Shown: in pieces, positions 23,362 through 31,627 of the stretch
Layout of the letters: the number at the start of each line of letters is the position of its first letter
How positions within the stretch are numbered: position 1 is the stretch's first letter
Assembly (NCBI RefSeq): GCF_000716785.1
Contig: NZ_JNYY01000031.1
Span: forward strand, 12,797-76,796
Direction: 5' to 3'
DNA from: Amycolatopsis vancoresmycina
GTDB taxonomy: Bacteria; Actinomycetota; Actinomycetes; Mycobacteriales; Pseudonocardiaceae
DNA: 64,000 nt
The notes under the pieces: generated by a model
What the model was told of the DNA's origin: nothing
The model's database searches: none
The model's input: the letters and a program-made list of their open reading frames with translations, nothing else
Translations under genes and position numbers: made by a program

Positions 23362-24423
23362 GTGCGCGTACTGGTCACCGGCGGAGCCGGGTTCATCGGG
23401 TCACACATCGCCGATCTACTGGCCGACGGGGGTGACGAGGTCGTGGTGCTGGACAACCTCCTCCCCACGGCCCACGGATCCCGCACCCCGCCGCCGTACA
23501 CCGGCAGGCACCGGTTCCTGCGCGGCGACGTCACGGACGCGGAGATCGTCGCAGAGCTGCTGGCCGGCGTCGACGCGGTCTGCCACCAGGCAGCGGTGGT
23601 CGGGCACGGAGTCGACCCGTCGGACGCACCGTCGTACGCCCTGCACAACGACTACGGAACGGCGGTGCTCCTGGCCGGGATGCACGCAGCCGGCGTGCGC
23701 AAGCTGGTGCTGGCCTCCTCGATGGTCGTCTACGGCGAAGGCCGGTACGCCTGTCCGGAAGACGGCGTGGTGGCGCCTTCGCCGCGCCGTCAGTCCGATG
23801 TGGACGCGGGCCGCTTCGAGCCGCGGTGCCCGTCCTGCGAGGCGGAGCTGAGCTGGCAGCTGGTGCCCGAGGACGCCCCGCTGAACCCCCGCAGCACGTA
23901 CGCGGCAACGAAGCTGGCCCAGGAACACCTGGCCGGCGCCTGGGCGCGACAGACGGGCGGCAGCGTGTGGGCCATGCGCTACCACAACGTCTACGGCCCG
24001 CGGATGCCCCAGAACACGCCGTACGCCGGGGTGGCGTCCCTCTTCCGCTCGGCGCTGGCGCGAGGCGAGGCGCCGAGGGTCCTGGAAGACGGCGGCCAGC
24101 AGCGCGACTTCATCCACGTCCACGACGTCGCGCGGGCGAACGTCCTGGCCCTGCACACCGAGGGCGCGGCAGGCGACATCATCCCGCTGAACATCTGCTC
24201 CGGCACCCCGCACACGGTCGGCGACCTGGCCGAGGAGCTGTCCCGGGCGTGCCAGGGCCCGGCACCGCAGGTCGTCGGCGGCGCCCGCCCGGCCGACGTC
24301 CGCCACGTGGTGGCCGACCCCACCCGGGCCCGCACCCTGCTCGGCTTCACCGCGGAAGTCGGGTTCGCCGAGGGCATCGCCGACTTCGCCACGGCCGAGC
24401 TCCGGGAACCGGTGACGCCCTGA
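23362..24423 (+). CDS. NAD-dependent epimerase/dehydratase (extended SDR) with a Cys-containing insert
   Basis: The protein has 353 residues. The Rossmann motif TGGAGFIGSH is at residues 6-15 and the catalytic pair Tyr180/Lys184 in STYAATK. It resembles UDP-sugar 4-epimerases (HNVYGPRMP, GGQQRDFIHVHDVARA). Residues 128-170 form an insert absent from ordinary GalE, with Cys131, Cys156 and Cys159 (RCPSCEAE), suggesting a small metal-binding loop. It probably makes an activated sugar for the glycosyl transfer genes 4-8 kb downstream, from which it is separated by an insertion-sequence remnant. GTG 23362; upstream frame rejected as non-coding. Confidence 0.82.
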   Translation: MRVLVTGGAGFIGSHIADLLADGGDEVVVLDNLLPTAHGSRTPPPYTGRHRFLRGDVTDAEIVAELLAGVDAVCHQAAVVGHGVDPSDAPSYALHNDYGTAVLLAGMHAAGVRKLVLASSMVVYGEGRYACPEDGVVAPSPRRQSDVDAGRFEPRCPSCEAELSWQLVPEDAPLNPRSTYAATKLAQEHLAGAWARQTGGSVWAMRYHNVYGPRMPQNTPYAGVASLFRSALARGEAPRVLEDGGQQRDFIHVHDVARANVLALHTEGAAGDIIPLNICSGTPHTVGDLAEELSRACQGPAPQVVGGARPADVRHVVADPTRARTLLGFTAEVGFAEGIADFATAELREPVTP

Positions 24424-24461
24424 CCGCCCCGCCCGTTCCCCACAGGAGCAACGAGCCGTCT

Positions 24462-25246
24462 GGGCCCTGTTTCAGTGGCGTAGCCACTCGTTGATCGCGG
24501 CGATGTGCACGATTGCTTCGTAGCGAACTCCGGGTCGAACGCGGGTGGCCGACCACCAGCCCACCCCACGATTGCGGCGATGCCGGACCTGATCCGAACG
24601 TGCACGCGATCTCGCGCCGCCGCAGATAGGCTCGATTGGCGCGAGAACTGTAAGCCTTGCCCGCCAGGACCCGATCCGGCCTGCTCCGGGCCCGCCCACC
24701 ACCAACCCGGGCGACCCGGACCCTGGCCAGCACAGCCTCAACCTGCGGCGAATCACCCCGCTGCCCGGCGGTCACCAACAACGTCAGTGGTTTCTGGCCT
24801 TGCTCGGTAGCCAGGTGCAGCTTGGTCGTCCATCCACCCCGCGACCGGCCCAGCGCGTGATCGGCCGGTTCGGGCTCGCCCACACCGCCCGGCGGTTCCT
24901 CCTGCCGATCGCTGTCGCGCGGGCTCCTGCGGCGTGCTGGTGCGCCCGGTTGATCGTGAAATCCACGCACCCGGCCAGGCTCACCGCCCACACCCCGGCG
25001 CGCTGCCAGCGCCGGAACAGCCCATAGACGGTTTGCCAGCAGCCGCAGGCGGGTGGGACGTCACGCCAGGACGAGCCGACGCGGACCCGCCAGCGGATAC
25101 CGTACAGAAACTGGCGCTTTGTCCATGCCGGTGGGCGGCCGGGTTTCTTGCCGACAGGCAGCAGCAGTTCCAGGATCGCCCACTGCGCGTCGGTCAGATC
25201 GGCTCGCCCCGTCACCACTAGGCCGGTCAGCACATCAAAACAGGCG
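24462..25246 (-). mobile_element. degenerate IS5-family insertion sequence
   Basis: The remnant runs from GGGCCCTGTTTC (24462-24473) to an imperfect inverted copy at ATCAAAACAGGCGC (25233-25246), whose complement begins GCGCCTGTTTTGAT. Between them lies a broken transposase. It fills the whole 820-bp gap between the epimerase gene and the histidine kinase gene. Target duplications are not evident. The boundaries are my estimate. Confidence 0.75.
24472..25218 (-). pseudogene. IS5-family (IS427-like) transposase, frameshifted and internally deleted
   Basis: Reading from GTG 25218, the frame begins RADLTDAQWAILELLLPVGK and continues GIRWRVRVGSSWRDVPPACG and WQTVYGLFRRWQRAGVW, all typical. It then loses about 20 residues before INRAHQHAAGAR, shifts frame, resumes HALGRSRGGWTTKLHLATEQ and ADKAYSSRANRAYL-like sequence, shifts again and ends RYEAIVHIAAINEWLRH. 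The catalytic C-terminal stretch containing the last acidic residue is deleted. At least two frameshifts and two deletions make it inactive. It must have been inserted long ago. Confidence 0.85.
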
Positions 25247-26296
25247 CTAGGGCATCGCGAGCGGCAACCGCACCTCGAACCGGCACCCCGGCCCGTGGTT
25301 CTGCACCCCGATCCGCCCGCGGTGCGCCTCGACCAGCCCCTTGGCGATGGCCAACCCGAGCCCGCCACCGCTGGTCGTCCCCCCGCGCTCCGGCGTCCGC
25401 GCCTGCGTCCCCCGGAAGGCGACGTCGAACACCCGGGTGATCTCGTCGTCCGGGATGCCGCCGCAGGAGTCGTCGACGGCGAGCAGGGCCTCGTCGCCGT
25501 CGACGCCGATCTCCACGGCGACCGTCCCGTCCGGCGGGGTGTGCCGGATCGCGTTGGACACCAGGTTCCGCACGATCCGGGCCAGTTCCGGGTCGCTGCC
25601 GGTCACCACCGGCCAGGTCGACGCGCTGGCCAGCACGCGTACCCGCTTCCGCTGGGCGACCGGGGCCTGGGCGGCGACCGCATCGCTCACCACGTCCCGC
25701 AGCGGCACCGCCGACATCGTGAGTTCGAGGGCGCCCGCGGTGATCCGCGAGAGCTCGAACAGGTCGCCGACCATCGCGGACAGCCGCTTGGTCTCGCCGC
25801 TGATCCGCTGGGCGTAGTCCGCGACCTCGTCGCGTTCGGACACCACGCCGTCGGCCAGCGCCTCCGCCATCGCCTGGATGCCCGCCAGGGGGCTGCGCAG
25901 GTCGTGGCTGATCCAGGCGACCAGCTCGCGCCGTGACGCCTCGGCGGCGCGTTCCCGCTCGCGCGCCTCCCGTTCCCACACGCTGCGGCGGGCGATGGCC
26001 CGGCCGAGGATGATGGCCGCGGGCACGGTGACCAGCGCGACGAGCAGGCAGACCAGCAGCATCGTGGTCAGCGCCGGGGTGAACATGAACCCGCTGATGC
26101 CCAGGACGCCGACCAGCGTGGCGAGCACCGGGATCAGCACCAGCACGGTCAGCGTGGTGGCCAGGGAACCGCGGCGCAGGACGTACAGCGCCACGCCACC
26201 CAGCGCCGCGACCGGTAGCGAGAACAGCAGCGCGAACGGCAGGATGTGCCAGAGATGCGACAGCATCTCCGCGAAGGATTCGCCAGGGCCGATCAC
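25247..26296 (-). CDS. sensor histidine kinase
   Basis: The protein has 349 residues. About four closely spaced membrane helices fill residues 12-105 with almost no extracytoplasmic loop, so it senses within the membrane. A coiled segment (EREARERERAAEASRRE) leads to the H-box WISHDLRSPLAGIQAM; the N-box RNLVSNAIRHTPPDG and the G-box GGGLGLAIAKGLVEAH follow. GTG 26296 overlaps the response-regulator stop by 4 bp. Ligand unknown; its position between an envelope glycan locus and a GT-C-like protein suggests cell-envelope stress. No phosphatase motif can be judged. Confidence 0.92.
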   Translation of the reverse strand: MIGPGESFAEMLSHLWHILPFALLFSLPVAALGGVALYVLRRGSLATTLTVLVLIPVLATLVGVLGISGFMFTPALTTMLLVCLLVALVTVPAAIILGRAIARRSVWEREARERERAAEASRRELVAWISHDLRSPLAGIQAMAEALADGVVSERDEVADYAQRISGETKRLSAMVGDLFELSRITAGALELTMSAVPLRDVVSDAVAAQAPVAQRKRVRVLASASTWPVVTGSDPELARIVRNLVSNAIRHTPPDGTVAVEIGVDGDEALLAVDDSCGGIPDDEITRVFDVAFRGTQARTPERGGTTSGGGLGLAIAKGLVEAHRGRIGVQNHGPGCRFEVRLPLAMP

Positions 26297-26994
26297 GGCT
26301 GCCCCCGGTCGTAGCGGTAGCCGACGCCCCAGACGGTCGCCACCCGGGTCGGCTTGGCCGGGTTGCGCTCGATCTTCTCGCGGAGCCGTCGCACGTGGAC
26401 GGTCACTGTGGACTGGTCGCCGAAGTCCCAGCTCCACACCTTCTCGAGCAGGTCCGCGCGCGAGTAGGCGACGCCGGGGTGGGCGAGGAAGAACGCCAGC
26501 AGGTCGAACTCCCGCGTGGTGAGCGGCAGTTCGCGGCCGCCGAGGGTCGCGGTCCGGGCCTTCATCTGCAGGCGCAGGTCGCCGTCCACGAGTTCCGCGG
26601 CGGCGGGCTCCGGGCGGGGCATCCGGGCGCGGCGCAGCACCGACGCCACGCGCAGGGCGAGTTCCTTGGGGCTGAACGGTTTCGTCACGTAGTCGTCGGC
26701 GCCGAGCTGGAGCCCGGCGATGCGGTTCTCCTCCTCGCCGAGTGCGGTCAGCATGACGATCGGCACCTGGCTCACCTGGCGCAGCCGACGGCACACCTCG
26801 AGGCCGTTGATGCCCGGCATCATGACGTCGAGGACGACCAGGGCGGGCTCGTGGGCGGCGAACTTGGCCAGGCCCTCGCCACCGTCGCCGGCCATGTCGA
26901 CGGTGAAGCCGGCCACCTCGAGGTAGCGGCGGACGACGTCGCGGACCGTCTCGTCGTCGTCGACCACGAGCACCCGCCCGGCCTGATCGTCCAT
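26293..26994 (-). CDS. OmpR-family response regulator
   Basis: The protein has 233 residues. The receiver has VLVVDDDETVRD, phospho-acceptor Asp in LVVLDVMMPGINGL and TKPFSPKEL; a winged-helix DNA-binding domain covers about 135-230 and ends WGVGYRYD. It starts at ATG 26994 (or GTG 26997), 11 bp after the membrane-protein stop, and is coupled to its kinase by GTGA. The operon therefore reads membrane protein, regulator, kinase. It is a strong candidate to control the divergent GT2-DUF2064-methyltransferase operon. Confidence 0.92.
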   Translation of the reverse strand: MDDQAGRVLVVDDDETVRDVVRRYLEVAGFTVDMAGDGGEGLAKFAAHEPALVVLDVMMPGINGLEVCRRLRQVSQVPIVMLTALGEEENRIAGLQLGADDYVTKPFSPKELALRVASVLRRARMPRPEPAAAELVDGDLRLQMKARTATLGGRELPLTTREFDLLAFFLAHPGVAYSRADLLEKVWSWDFGDQSTVTVHVRRLREKIERNPAKPTRVATVWGVGYRYDRGQP

Positions 26995-27004
26995 CACGTC
27001 TCCC

Positions 27005-28399
27005 TCACCAGCCCGTCAGCAGCAGGTGGTTGACGGCCAGGGCCGTCGCCGCCTGCGCGGCCAGCCACCACCGGCGCCCGGGCCGCGGCAGCAGGGCCGT
27101 CATCGGCAGCAACCACGCCCCGAACGGTAACCAGATCCGTTCGGTTTCGGCCTTCGACAGGCCCGAGACGTCGGCGAAGAGGATGGCGGCCAGCGCGGCG
27201 AGGCCGAGCAGGAGCACCGGGTCGGTGAGCAGGGCCCGGCGCGGGGACCCCAGCCCTCGCCGGACGGCGGCCACCACCGCGGGGCCGAGGGCGACGGTCA
27301 CCGCCGCGAGGTCGGCCCACACCCAGTACGAGTAGGGCCGGACCAGCGCGACACCCTGGTAGTAGCGCTCGACGACCAGGTGGTAGCCGTCGAGCCACCA
27401 GAAGCCGGCCCAGGCGAAGACGCCGACGACGGCCAGCGCCGCGGCGATCGCGAGGGCCGCCGCCCGCCACTGCCGGCCGAGGACGGCGACGGCCAAGGCG
27501 AGCACGCCGAGCAGCACCAGGCCGTAGGACAGGAAAATGCCGAAGCCGAGCAGGAGGCCGGCGGCCAGCCCGGCCGGAACGGCGTACCGGCCGCCGTCGG
27601 CGAACCCCTTCGCGGACAGCGCGAGCAAGGCCAGTCCGGTGGCCGTCACCCCGGCGAACAGGCCGTCCGCGGACACGCCGATCCACACCGCGCCGGGGGT
27701 GAGGACGGCGAACGGCAGCACCTCGCGGGCCGTCTCGGGCCGGCCGAGCAGGGCGACGGTGGCCGGCACCGCCACCGCCACCAGGCTGCCGACGAGCACG
27801 ACGGCTGTGGCCGCCCACGCGCCGCCGTGCAGGCCGAACCGGTCCAGCCAGACGAAGACGAGCGTCGCGCCCGGCGGGTGCCCGGACACGTGCGTCGTCC
27901 ACGAGTTCGGCTGGAAGTCGAGGATGCGGGAGGAGAACTCGCGCAGCATCCGCGGGATGTCGGTGATCCCGGGCACCTCGTGGAGGTACTCCTGCGGGAT
28001 GGTGAGGTGGCCGGCGAAGCCGCGGGCCCAGCCGTCGACCATGGCCAGCGAGAAGATCCAGGCGAGGGAGGCGAGGTAGCCGGCGGCGAGCGCGCCGCGC
28101 CACGGCAGGCGGGCGGCCAGCGCCGGGCCGTGAAGTACCACCGCGACCGCGACGAGCACGGCGAACACCGAACCCGGCCCGACGTGCGGCAGCCAGTCGG
28201 CGAACAACGGCGGCGCGGACACGAAGATGACCACGCCGGAGTTCGGCCGGTTGTAGTACCAGCCGACGGCGGTGGCCGCGGCGACGAGCACCGCGGCGGC
28301 CGCCACGGCGAGGAGGTCGGCGCGGCGGCCGGAGACCGGGGCTGCTGGTTCGCGGGCAGGCGGCTCGGCGAGCCGGGCTGCCGGGTTCGGCTCGCTCAT
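27005..28399 (-). CDS. polytopic membrane protein, GT-C glycosyltransferase-like
   Basis: The protein has 464 residues with ten or more predicted membrane helices. A first extracytoplasmic loop carries PRMLREFSSRILDFQPNSWT and VSGHPPGATLVFVWLDRFGL; the H-P-P-G-x-x-x-x-x-x-W-L element is typical of GT-C enzymes (ArnT/PMT-like), which use polyprenyl-phosphate sugars on the outside. A clear catalytic D-x-D or D-E pair is not obvious, so function is uncertain. ATG 28399 is 120 bp from the divergent GT2 gene. The pair could form a flippase-free donor and acceptor system: GT2 loads the lipid carrier and this protein uses it. Confidence 0.7.
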   Translation of the reverse strand: MSEPNPAARLAEPPAREPAAPVSGRRADLLAVAAAAVLVAAATAVGWYYNRPNSGVVIFVSAPPLFADWLPHVGPGSVFAVLVAVAVVLHGPALAARLPWRGALAAGYLASLAWIFSLAMVDGWARGFAGHLTIPQEYLHEVPGITDIPRMLREFSSRILDFQPNSWTTHVSGHPPGATLVFVWLDRFGLHGGAWAATAVVLVGSLVAVAVPATVALLGRPETAREVLPFAVLTPGAVWIGVSADGLFAGVTATGLALLALSAKGFADGGRYAVPAGLAAGLLLGFGIFLSYGLVLLGVLALAVAVLGRQWRAAALAIAAALAVVGVFAWAGFWWLDGYHLVVERYYQGVALVRPYSYWVWADLAAVTVALGPAVVAAVRRGLGSPRRALLTDPVLLLGLAALAAILFADVSGLSKAETERIWLPFGAWLLPMTALLPRPGRRWWLAAQAATALAVNHLLLTGW

Positions 28400-28519
28400 C
28401 GCCGACCACCCTAGGTCCGCCGAGCCCGGTCGGCGCCGCGGGAACGGCAGCCGTAACGACGCGGTAAGAACTCGCCGGACGTCATGATTCGGTAAGCCCC
28501 GCAAGGGTTCTGCGGCAAT

Positions 28520-29203
28520 GTGAGCGGCCTTACGGTCGGCGCCGTGACTGACTCAGAAGTGGACGTCGTCCTGCCCTGCCTCGACGAAGCGGCGGCCCTG
28601 CCCGGCGTGCTGGCCGGGCTGCCGCCGAACTACCGCGCGATCGTGGTCGACAACGGTTCGGCCGACGGCTCACCCGAAGTGGCGGCCTCGCTCGGCGCGA
28701 AGGTCGTCCACGAACCGCGTCGCGGCTACGGCGCGGCCGTGCACACGGGCCTGGAGGCCGCCACCGCGGACATCGTGTGCTTCGCCGACGCCGACGGTTC
28801 TCTGGACCTCGCCGACCTGCCGCAGCTGGTGCGCGCGGTCGAGGGCGGTGCGGATCTGGCCGTCGGACGCCGGGTGCCGACCGGGCCCGGGGTGTGGCCG
28901 TGGCACGCGCGAGCGGGCAACGCCGTGCTGGCGCTGCTGTTGCGCAGCCGCGGGCTGCCGGTCCGCGACATCGCGCCGCTGCGCGCCGCGGACCGCCTGG
29001 CGCTGCTCCGCCTCGGCGTCGCCGACCGCGCGTTCGGCTACCCGCTGGAGCTGCTGATCAAGGCGCAGCGCGCCGGGTGGCAGGTCCGCGAGTTCGACGT
29101 CCGCTACGGCGAGCGCGCCAAGGGCACGAAGTCGAAGGTGTCCGGTTCGGCGCGGGGCACGCTGCGCGCGGTCCGCGACTTCGGGCGGGTGCTGGCCCGA
29201 TGA
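28520..29203 (+). CDS. family 2 glycosyltransferase (polyprenol-phosphate sugar transferase-like)
   Basis: The protein has 227 residues, a soluble GT-A fold with VVLPCLDEAAALPGVL, VDNGSADGS and the metal-binding FADADGSLDL (D-x-D). RYGERAKGTKSKVSG near the end is a feature of DPM1/GtrB-like enzymes that load a sugar onto polyprenol phosphate. It lacks the C-terminal membrane helices of GtrB. Start is GTG 28520 or GTG 28544; the latter gives a tighter N-terminus. It begins an operon and overlaps the next gene by 4 bp. Confidence 0.85.
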   Translation: MSGLTVGAVTDSEVDVVLPCLDEAAALPGVLAGLPPNYRAIVVDNGSADGSPEVAASLGAKVVHEPRRGYGAAVHTGLEAATADIVCFADADGSLDLADLPQLVRAVEGGADLAVGRRVPTGPGVWPWHARAGNAVLALLLRSRGLPVRDIAPLRAADRLALLRLGVADRAFGYPLELLIKAQRAGWQVREFDVRYGERAKGTKSKVSGSARGTLRAVRDFGRVLAR

Positions 29204-29880
29204 CACCTCCCTTCGTCCTGCTGGTGGTGGCCAAGGCGCCGGTCCCGGGGCTGGCCAAGACCCGGCTCTGCCCGCCCGCGACGCCGGCCGAAGCGGCGGA
29301 CATCGCCGCGGCCGCCCTGCTCGACACGCTCGACGCCGTCTGCGCGGTACCCGGCGCCGTGCCGGTCGTCGCGATGACCGGCGATCTCGGCGCGGCCGCC
29401 CGGGGCCCCGAACTCGGGACGGCGCTGCGGCGCGTCACCGTCCTCCCGCAGCGTGGGCGGGACTTCGGCGCCCGGCTGGCGAACGCCCACGCGGATGCCG
29501 CCGCGGAGCACGCCGGGCTGCCGATCGTCCAGATCGGCATGGACACCCCGCAGGTCACGCCGGTGTCCCTCGCCGCGGCCGCCGCACCCGTCCTTGGCGG
29601 CGGCGACTCGGTGCTCGGCTTGGCCTTGGACGGCGGCTGGTGGGTGCTGGGCCTGGCCGATCCGCGGCACGCGCAGGTCCTCGCGGACGTCCCGATGTCC
29701 CGCGACGACACCGGCGACCGCACCTTGCACGCCCTCACCACGTGCGGGTTGCAGCCAGAGCAGGCCGCGCGTCTGTCCGATGTGGACACGATGGCCGAAG
29801 CCCGCTCGGTGGCGGCAGCCTGCCCGGACGGCCGGTTCGCGCACGCCGTCGCGGCGGTCGGCGGACGGGCGGTCGCGTGA
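29200..29880 (+). CDS. DUF2064 / TIGR04282 nucleotidyltransferase-like protein
   Basis: The protein has 226 residues. The N-terminal FVLLVVAKAPVPGLAKTRLC is the family signature, close in shape to the glycine-rich loop of GT-A sugar nucleotidyltransferases; QIGMDTPQV supplies an acidic pair, and GLALDGGWWVLGLADP is diagnostic. The enzymatic role is unproven; a sugar-nucleotide synthesis step is plausible beside a GT2. ATGA overlaps on both sides show it is translated with its neighbours. Confidence 0.8.
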   Translation: MTPPFVLLVVAKAPVPGLAKTRLCPPATPAEAADIAAAALLDTLDAVCAVPGAVPVVAMTGDLGAAARGPELGTALRRVTVLPQRGRDFGARLANAHADAAAEHAGLPIVQIGMDTPQVTPVSLAAAAAPVLGGGDSVLGLALDGGWWVLGLADPRHAQVLADVPMSRDDTGDRTLHALTTCGLQPEQAARLSDVDTMAEARSVAAACPDGRFAHAVAAVGGRAVA

Positions 29881-30512
29881 TGACGGCCCCGGCGACCACC
29901 GGGCACGAGTTCGACCGCGGGCTGCTCGGCCAGCACTGCTGGCTCGAGCTGGCGAACGGCGAGCGGATCGAGCTGCCGGTCGAACGCTGGACCGAGCCGT
30001 CCGAAGGCGACGACGTCCTGCTCGACGCCTGCTCCGGCCCGACCGTCGACCTCGGGTGCGGCCCGGGCCGGCTCACCGCGGCGCTGGCCGGGCGCGGGGT
30101 CGTCGCGCTGGGCGTGGACAGCTCGCGCACGGCCGTCGCGCTGACCCGGCGTCGCGGCGGAAGTGCGTTGCAGCGCAACATCTTCGACCGCCTGCCGGGC
30201 GAAGGCCGCTGGCAGCACGCTCTGCTCGCGGACGGCAACATCGGCATCGGCGGCGACCCGGCCGCGCTGCTGCGGCGCACGGCGCGGCTGATCGCCGCCG
30301 ACGGCGACGTCCTCGTCGAGCTGGAACCGCCCGGCCACGGCCTGCGGCACGAGCGCGTCCGGCTCCGGCCCGGCCACGCCGACGTCGCCTGGTTCACCTG
30401 GGCCTGGGTCGGGGTGGACGCGATCGCGGAAGTCGCCGTGCGCGCCGGGTTGCGCGTCGGCTGGACCACCCGGCGCGGGCAGCGCTGGTTCGCACGGTTG
30501 GAGCGGCTGTGA
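29880..30512 (+). CDS. class I SAM-dependent methyltransferase
   Basis: The protein has 210 residues. The SAM-binding motif I VDLGCGPGRLTAALAGRGVV is at about residues 57-76 and motif II VALGVDSSRTAVALTRRRG follows. The N-terminal segment LANGERIELPVERW is unusual for a minimal methyltransferase. It could methylate the sugar or lipid made by the two preceding genes. It shares single-base and 4-bp overlaps with its neighbours. Substrate unknown. Confidence 0.82.
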   Translation: MTAPATTGHEFDRGLLGQHCWLELANGERIELPVERWTEPSEGDDVLLDACSGPTVDLGCGPGRLTAALAGRGVVALGVDSSRTAVALTRRRGGSALQRNIFDRLPGEGRWQHALLADGNIGIGGDPAALLRRTARLIAADGDVLVELEPPGHGLRHERVRLRPGHADVAWFTWAWVGVDAIAEVAVRAGLRVGWTTRRGQRWFARLERL

Positions 30513-31627
30513 AGCTCCCAATCCCGCAGGAAGAACAGTTCCGGGCGCCGGCGCACCACGAACGCGTGACGTCGAAGATCGGCCTGGCGCTCGCGATCAC
30601 GTTCACCACGTGTTTCGTGACCGGGCTGATCAGCCACCTGATCCAGCACCCGCCCGGGTGGTTCTGGTGGCCCAGCCGCCCGGCCGGGCTCTACCGCGTC
30701 ACCCAGGGGATGCACGTGATCTCCGGCGTGGCGTCGATCCCGTTGCTGCTGGCGAAGCTGTGGAGCGTCTACCCGAAGCTGTTCGGCCGGCCGCTCGTCC
30801 GCTCGCTGCCGCACGCCCTGGAGCGGCTGTCGATCCTGGTGCTGTCCGGCGCGGCGTTCTTCGAGCTGACGACCGGGCTGCTGAACGTCGCGCAGAACTA
30901 CCCGTGGGGCTTCTACTTCCCGCAGGTGCACTACGCGGTCGCGTGGCTGGCGATCGGGTCGATCCTGGTGCACGTCGCGGTGAAGCTGCCGGTGATCCGC
31001 CGGGCCCTGAGCCGGACCCCCGCCGCCGAGGAGCCGCCGGCCGAGGGGCTGTCCCGGCGCGGCTTCCTCGTCACGACCGGGCTCGCGACCGGCGTCGCGG
31101 TGGTGGCCACGGCCGGTGCGACGGTCCCGTTCCTGCGCGGCGTCTCCGGCCTCTCCTGGAAGACGGGCAAGGGCACGCAGAACCTGCCGGTGAACCGCAC
31201 AGCGGCGGCCGCGGGAATCACCTGGTCGCCCTCCTGGCGGCTCTCGGTGGTGACGCCGCGCGGCACGACGAAGTTCTCGCTCGACGAGCTGCGCGCCCTG
31301 CCGCAGACGACGGCGGAGCTGCCGATCGCCTGCGTGGAGGGCTGGAGCCAGTCGGCCACCTGGCGCGGGATCGCCCTGCCCACGCTCCTGAAGGCCGTCG
31401 GCGCCGCACCCGGCACGGCGGTCCGGGTGTCCTCTTCGGAGCGTGGCGGCCTCTACGGCGTCAGCGTCCTCCCCGGCGAGCACACGGCCGACGAACTGAC
31501 GCTGCTGGCCCTGGAGCTGAACGGCGAGGTGCTTGCTCCCGACCACGGCTTCCCCTGCCGGGTCATCGCCCCGAACCGGCCCGGCGTGCTGCAGACGAAG
31601 TGGGTCACGAAGCTGGAGGTGCTGTGA
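30509..31627 (+). CDS. membrane-bound molybdopterin-dependent oxidoreductase (SuoX-fold)
   Basis: The protein has 372 residues. The N-terminal half has about four membrane helices (residues 25-180) with conserved histidines, resembling a cytochrome b-type anchor. A linker with SRRGFLVTTGLATG suggests a Tat-like sequence buried internally. The C-terminal 170 residues are a molybdopterin-binding oxidoreductase fold in which Cys275 (PIACVEGWS) is the probable molybdenum ligand, and VLAPDHGFPCRVIAPNRPGV follows. No separate molybdenum-cofactor subunit is adjacent. It overlaps its neighbours by 4 bp (GTGA on both sides), so it belongs with the glycosyl genes, although the chemical link is not obvious. 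Confidence 0.85.
   Translation: MKLPIPQEEQFRAPAHHERVTSKIGLALAITFTTCFVTGLISHLIQHPPGWFWWPSRPAGLYRVTQGMHVISGVASIPLLLAKLWSVYPKLFGRPLVRSLPHALERLSILVLSGAAFFELTTGLLNVAQNYPWGFYFPQVHYAVAWLAIGSILVHVAVKLPVIRRALSRTPAAEEPPAEGLSRRGFLVTTGLATGVAVVATAGATVPFLRGVSGLSWKTGKGTQNLPVNRTAAAAGITWSPSWRLSVVTPRGTTKFSLDELRALPQTTAELPIACVEGWSQSATWRGIALPTLLKAVGAAPGTAVRVSSSERGGLYGVSVLPGEHTADELTLLALELNGEVLAPDHGFPCRVIAPNRPGVLQTKWVTKLEVL

Noticed and set aside
24472..25218. An intact transposase read through programmed frameshifting
   Set aside because: Two internal deletions remove conserved catalytic-domain sequence, so frameshifting could not restore the enzyme.
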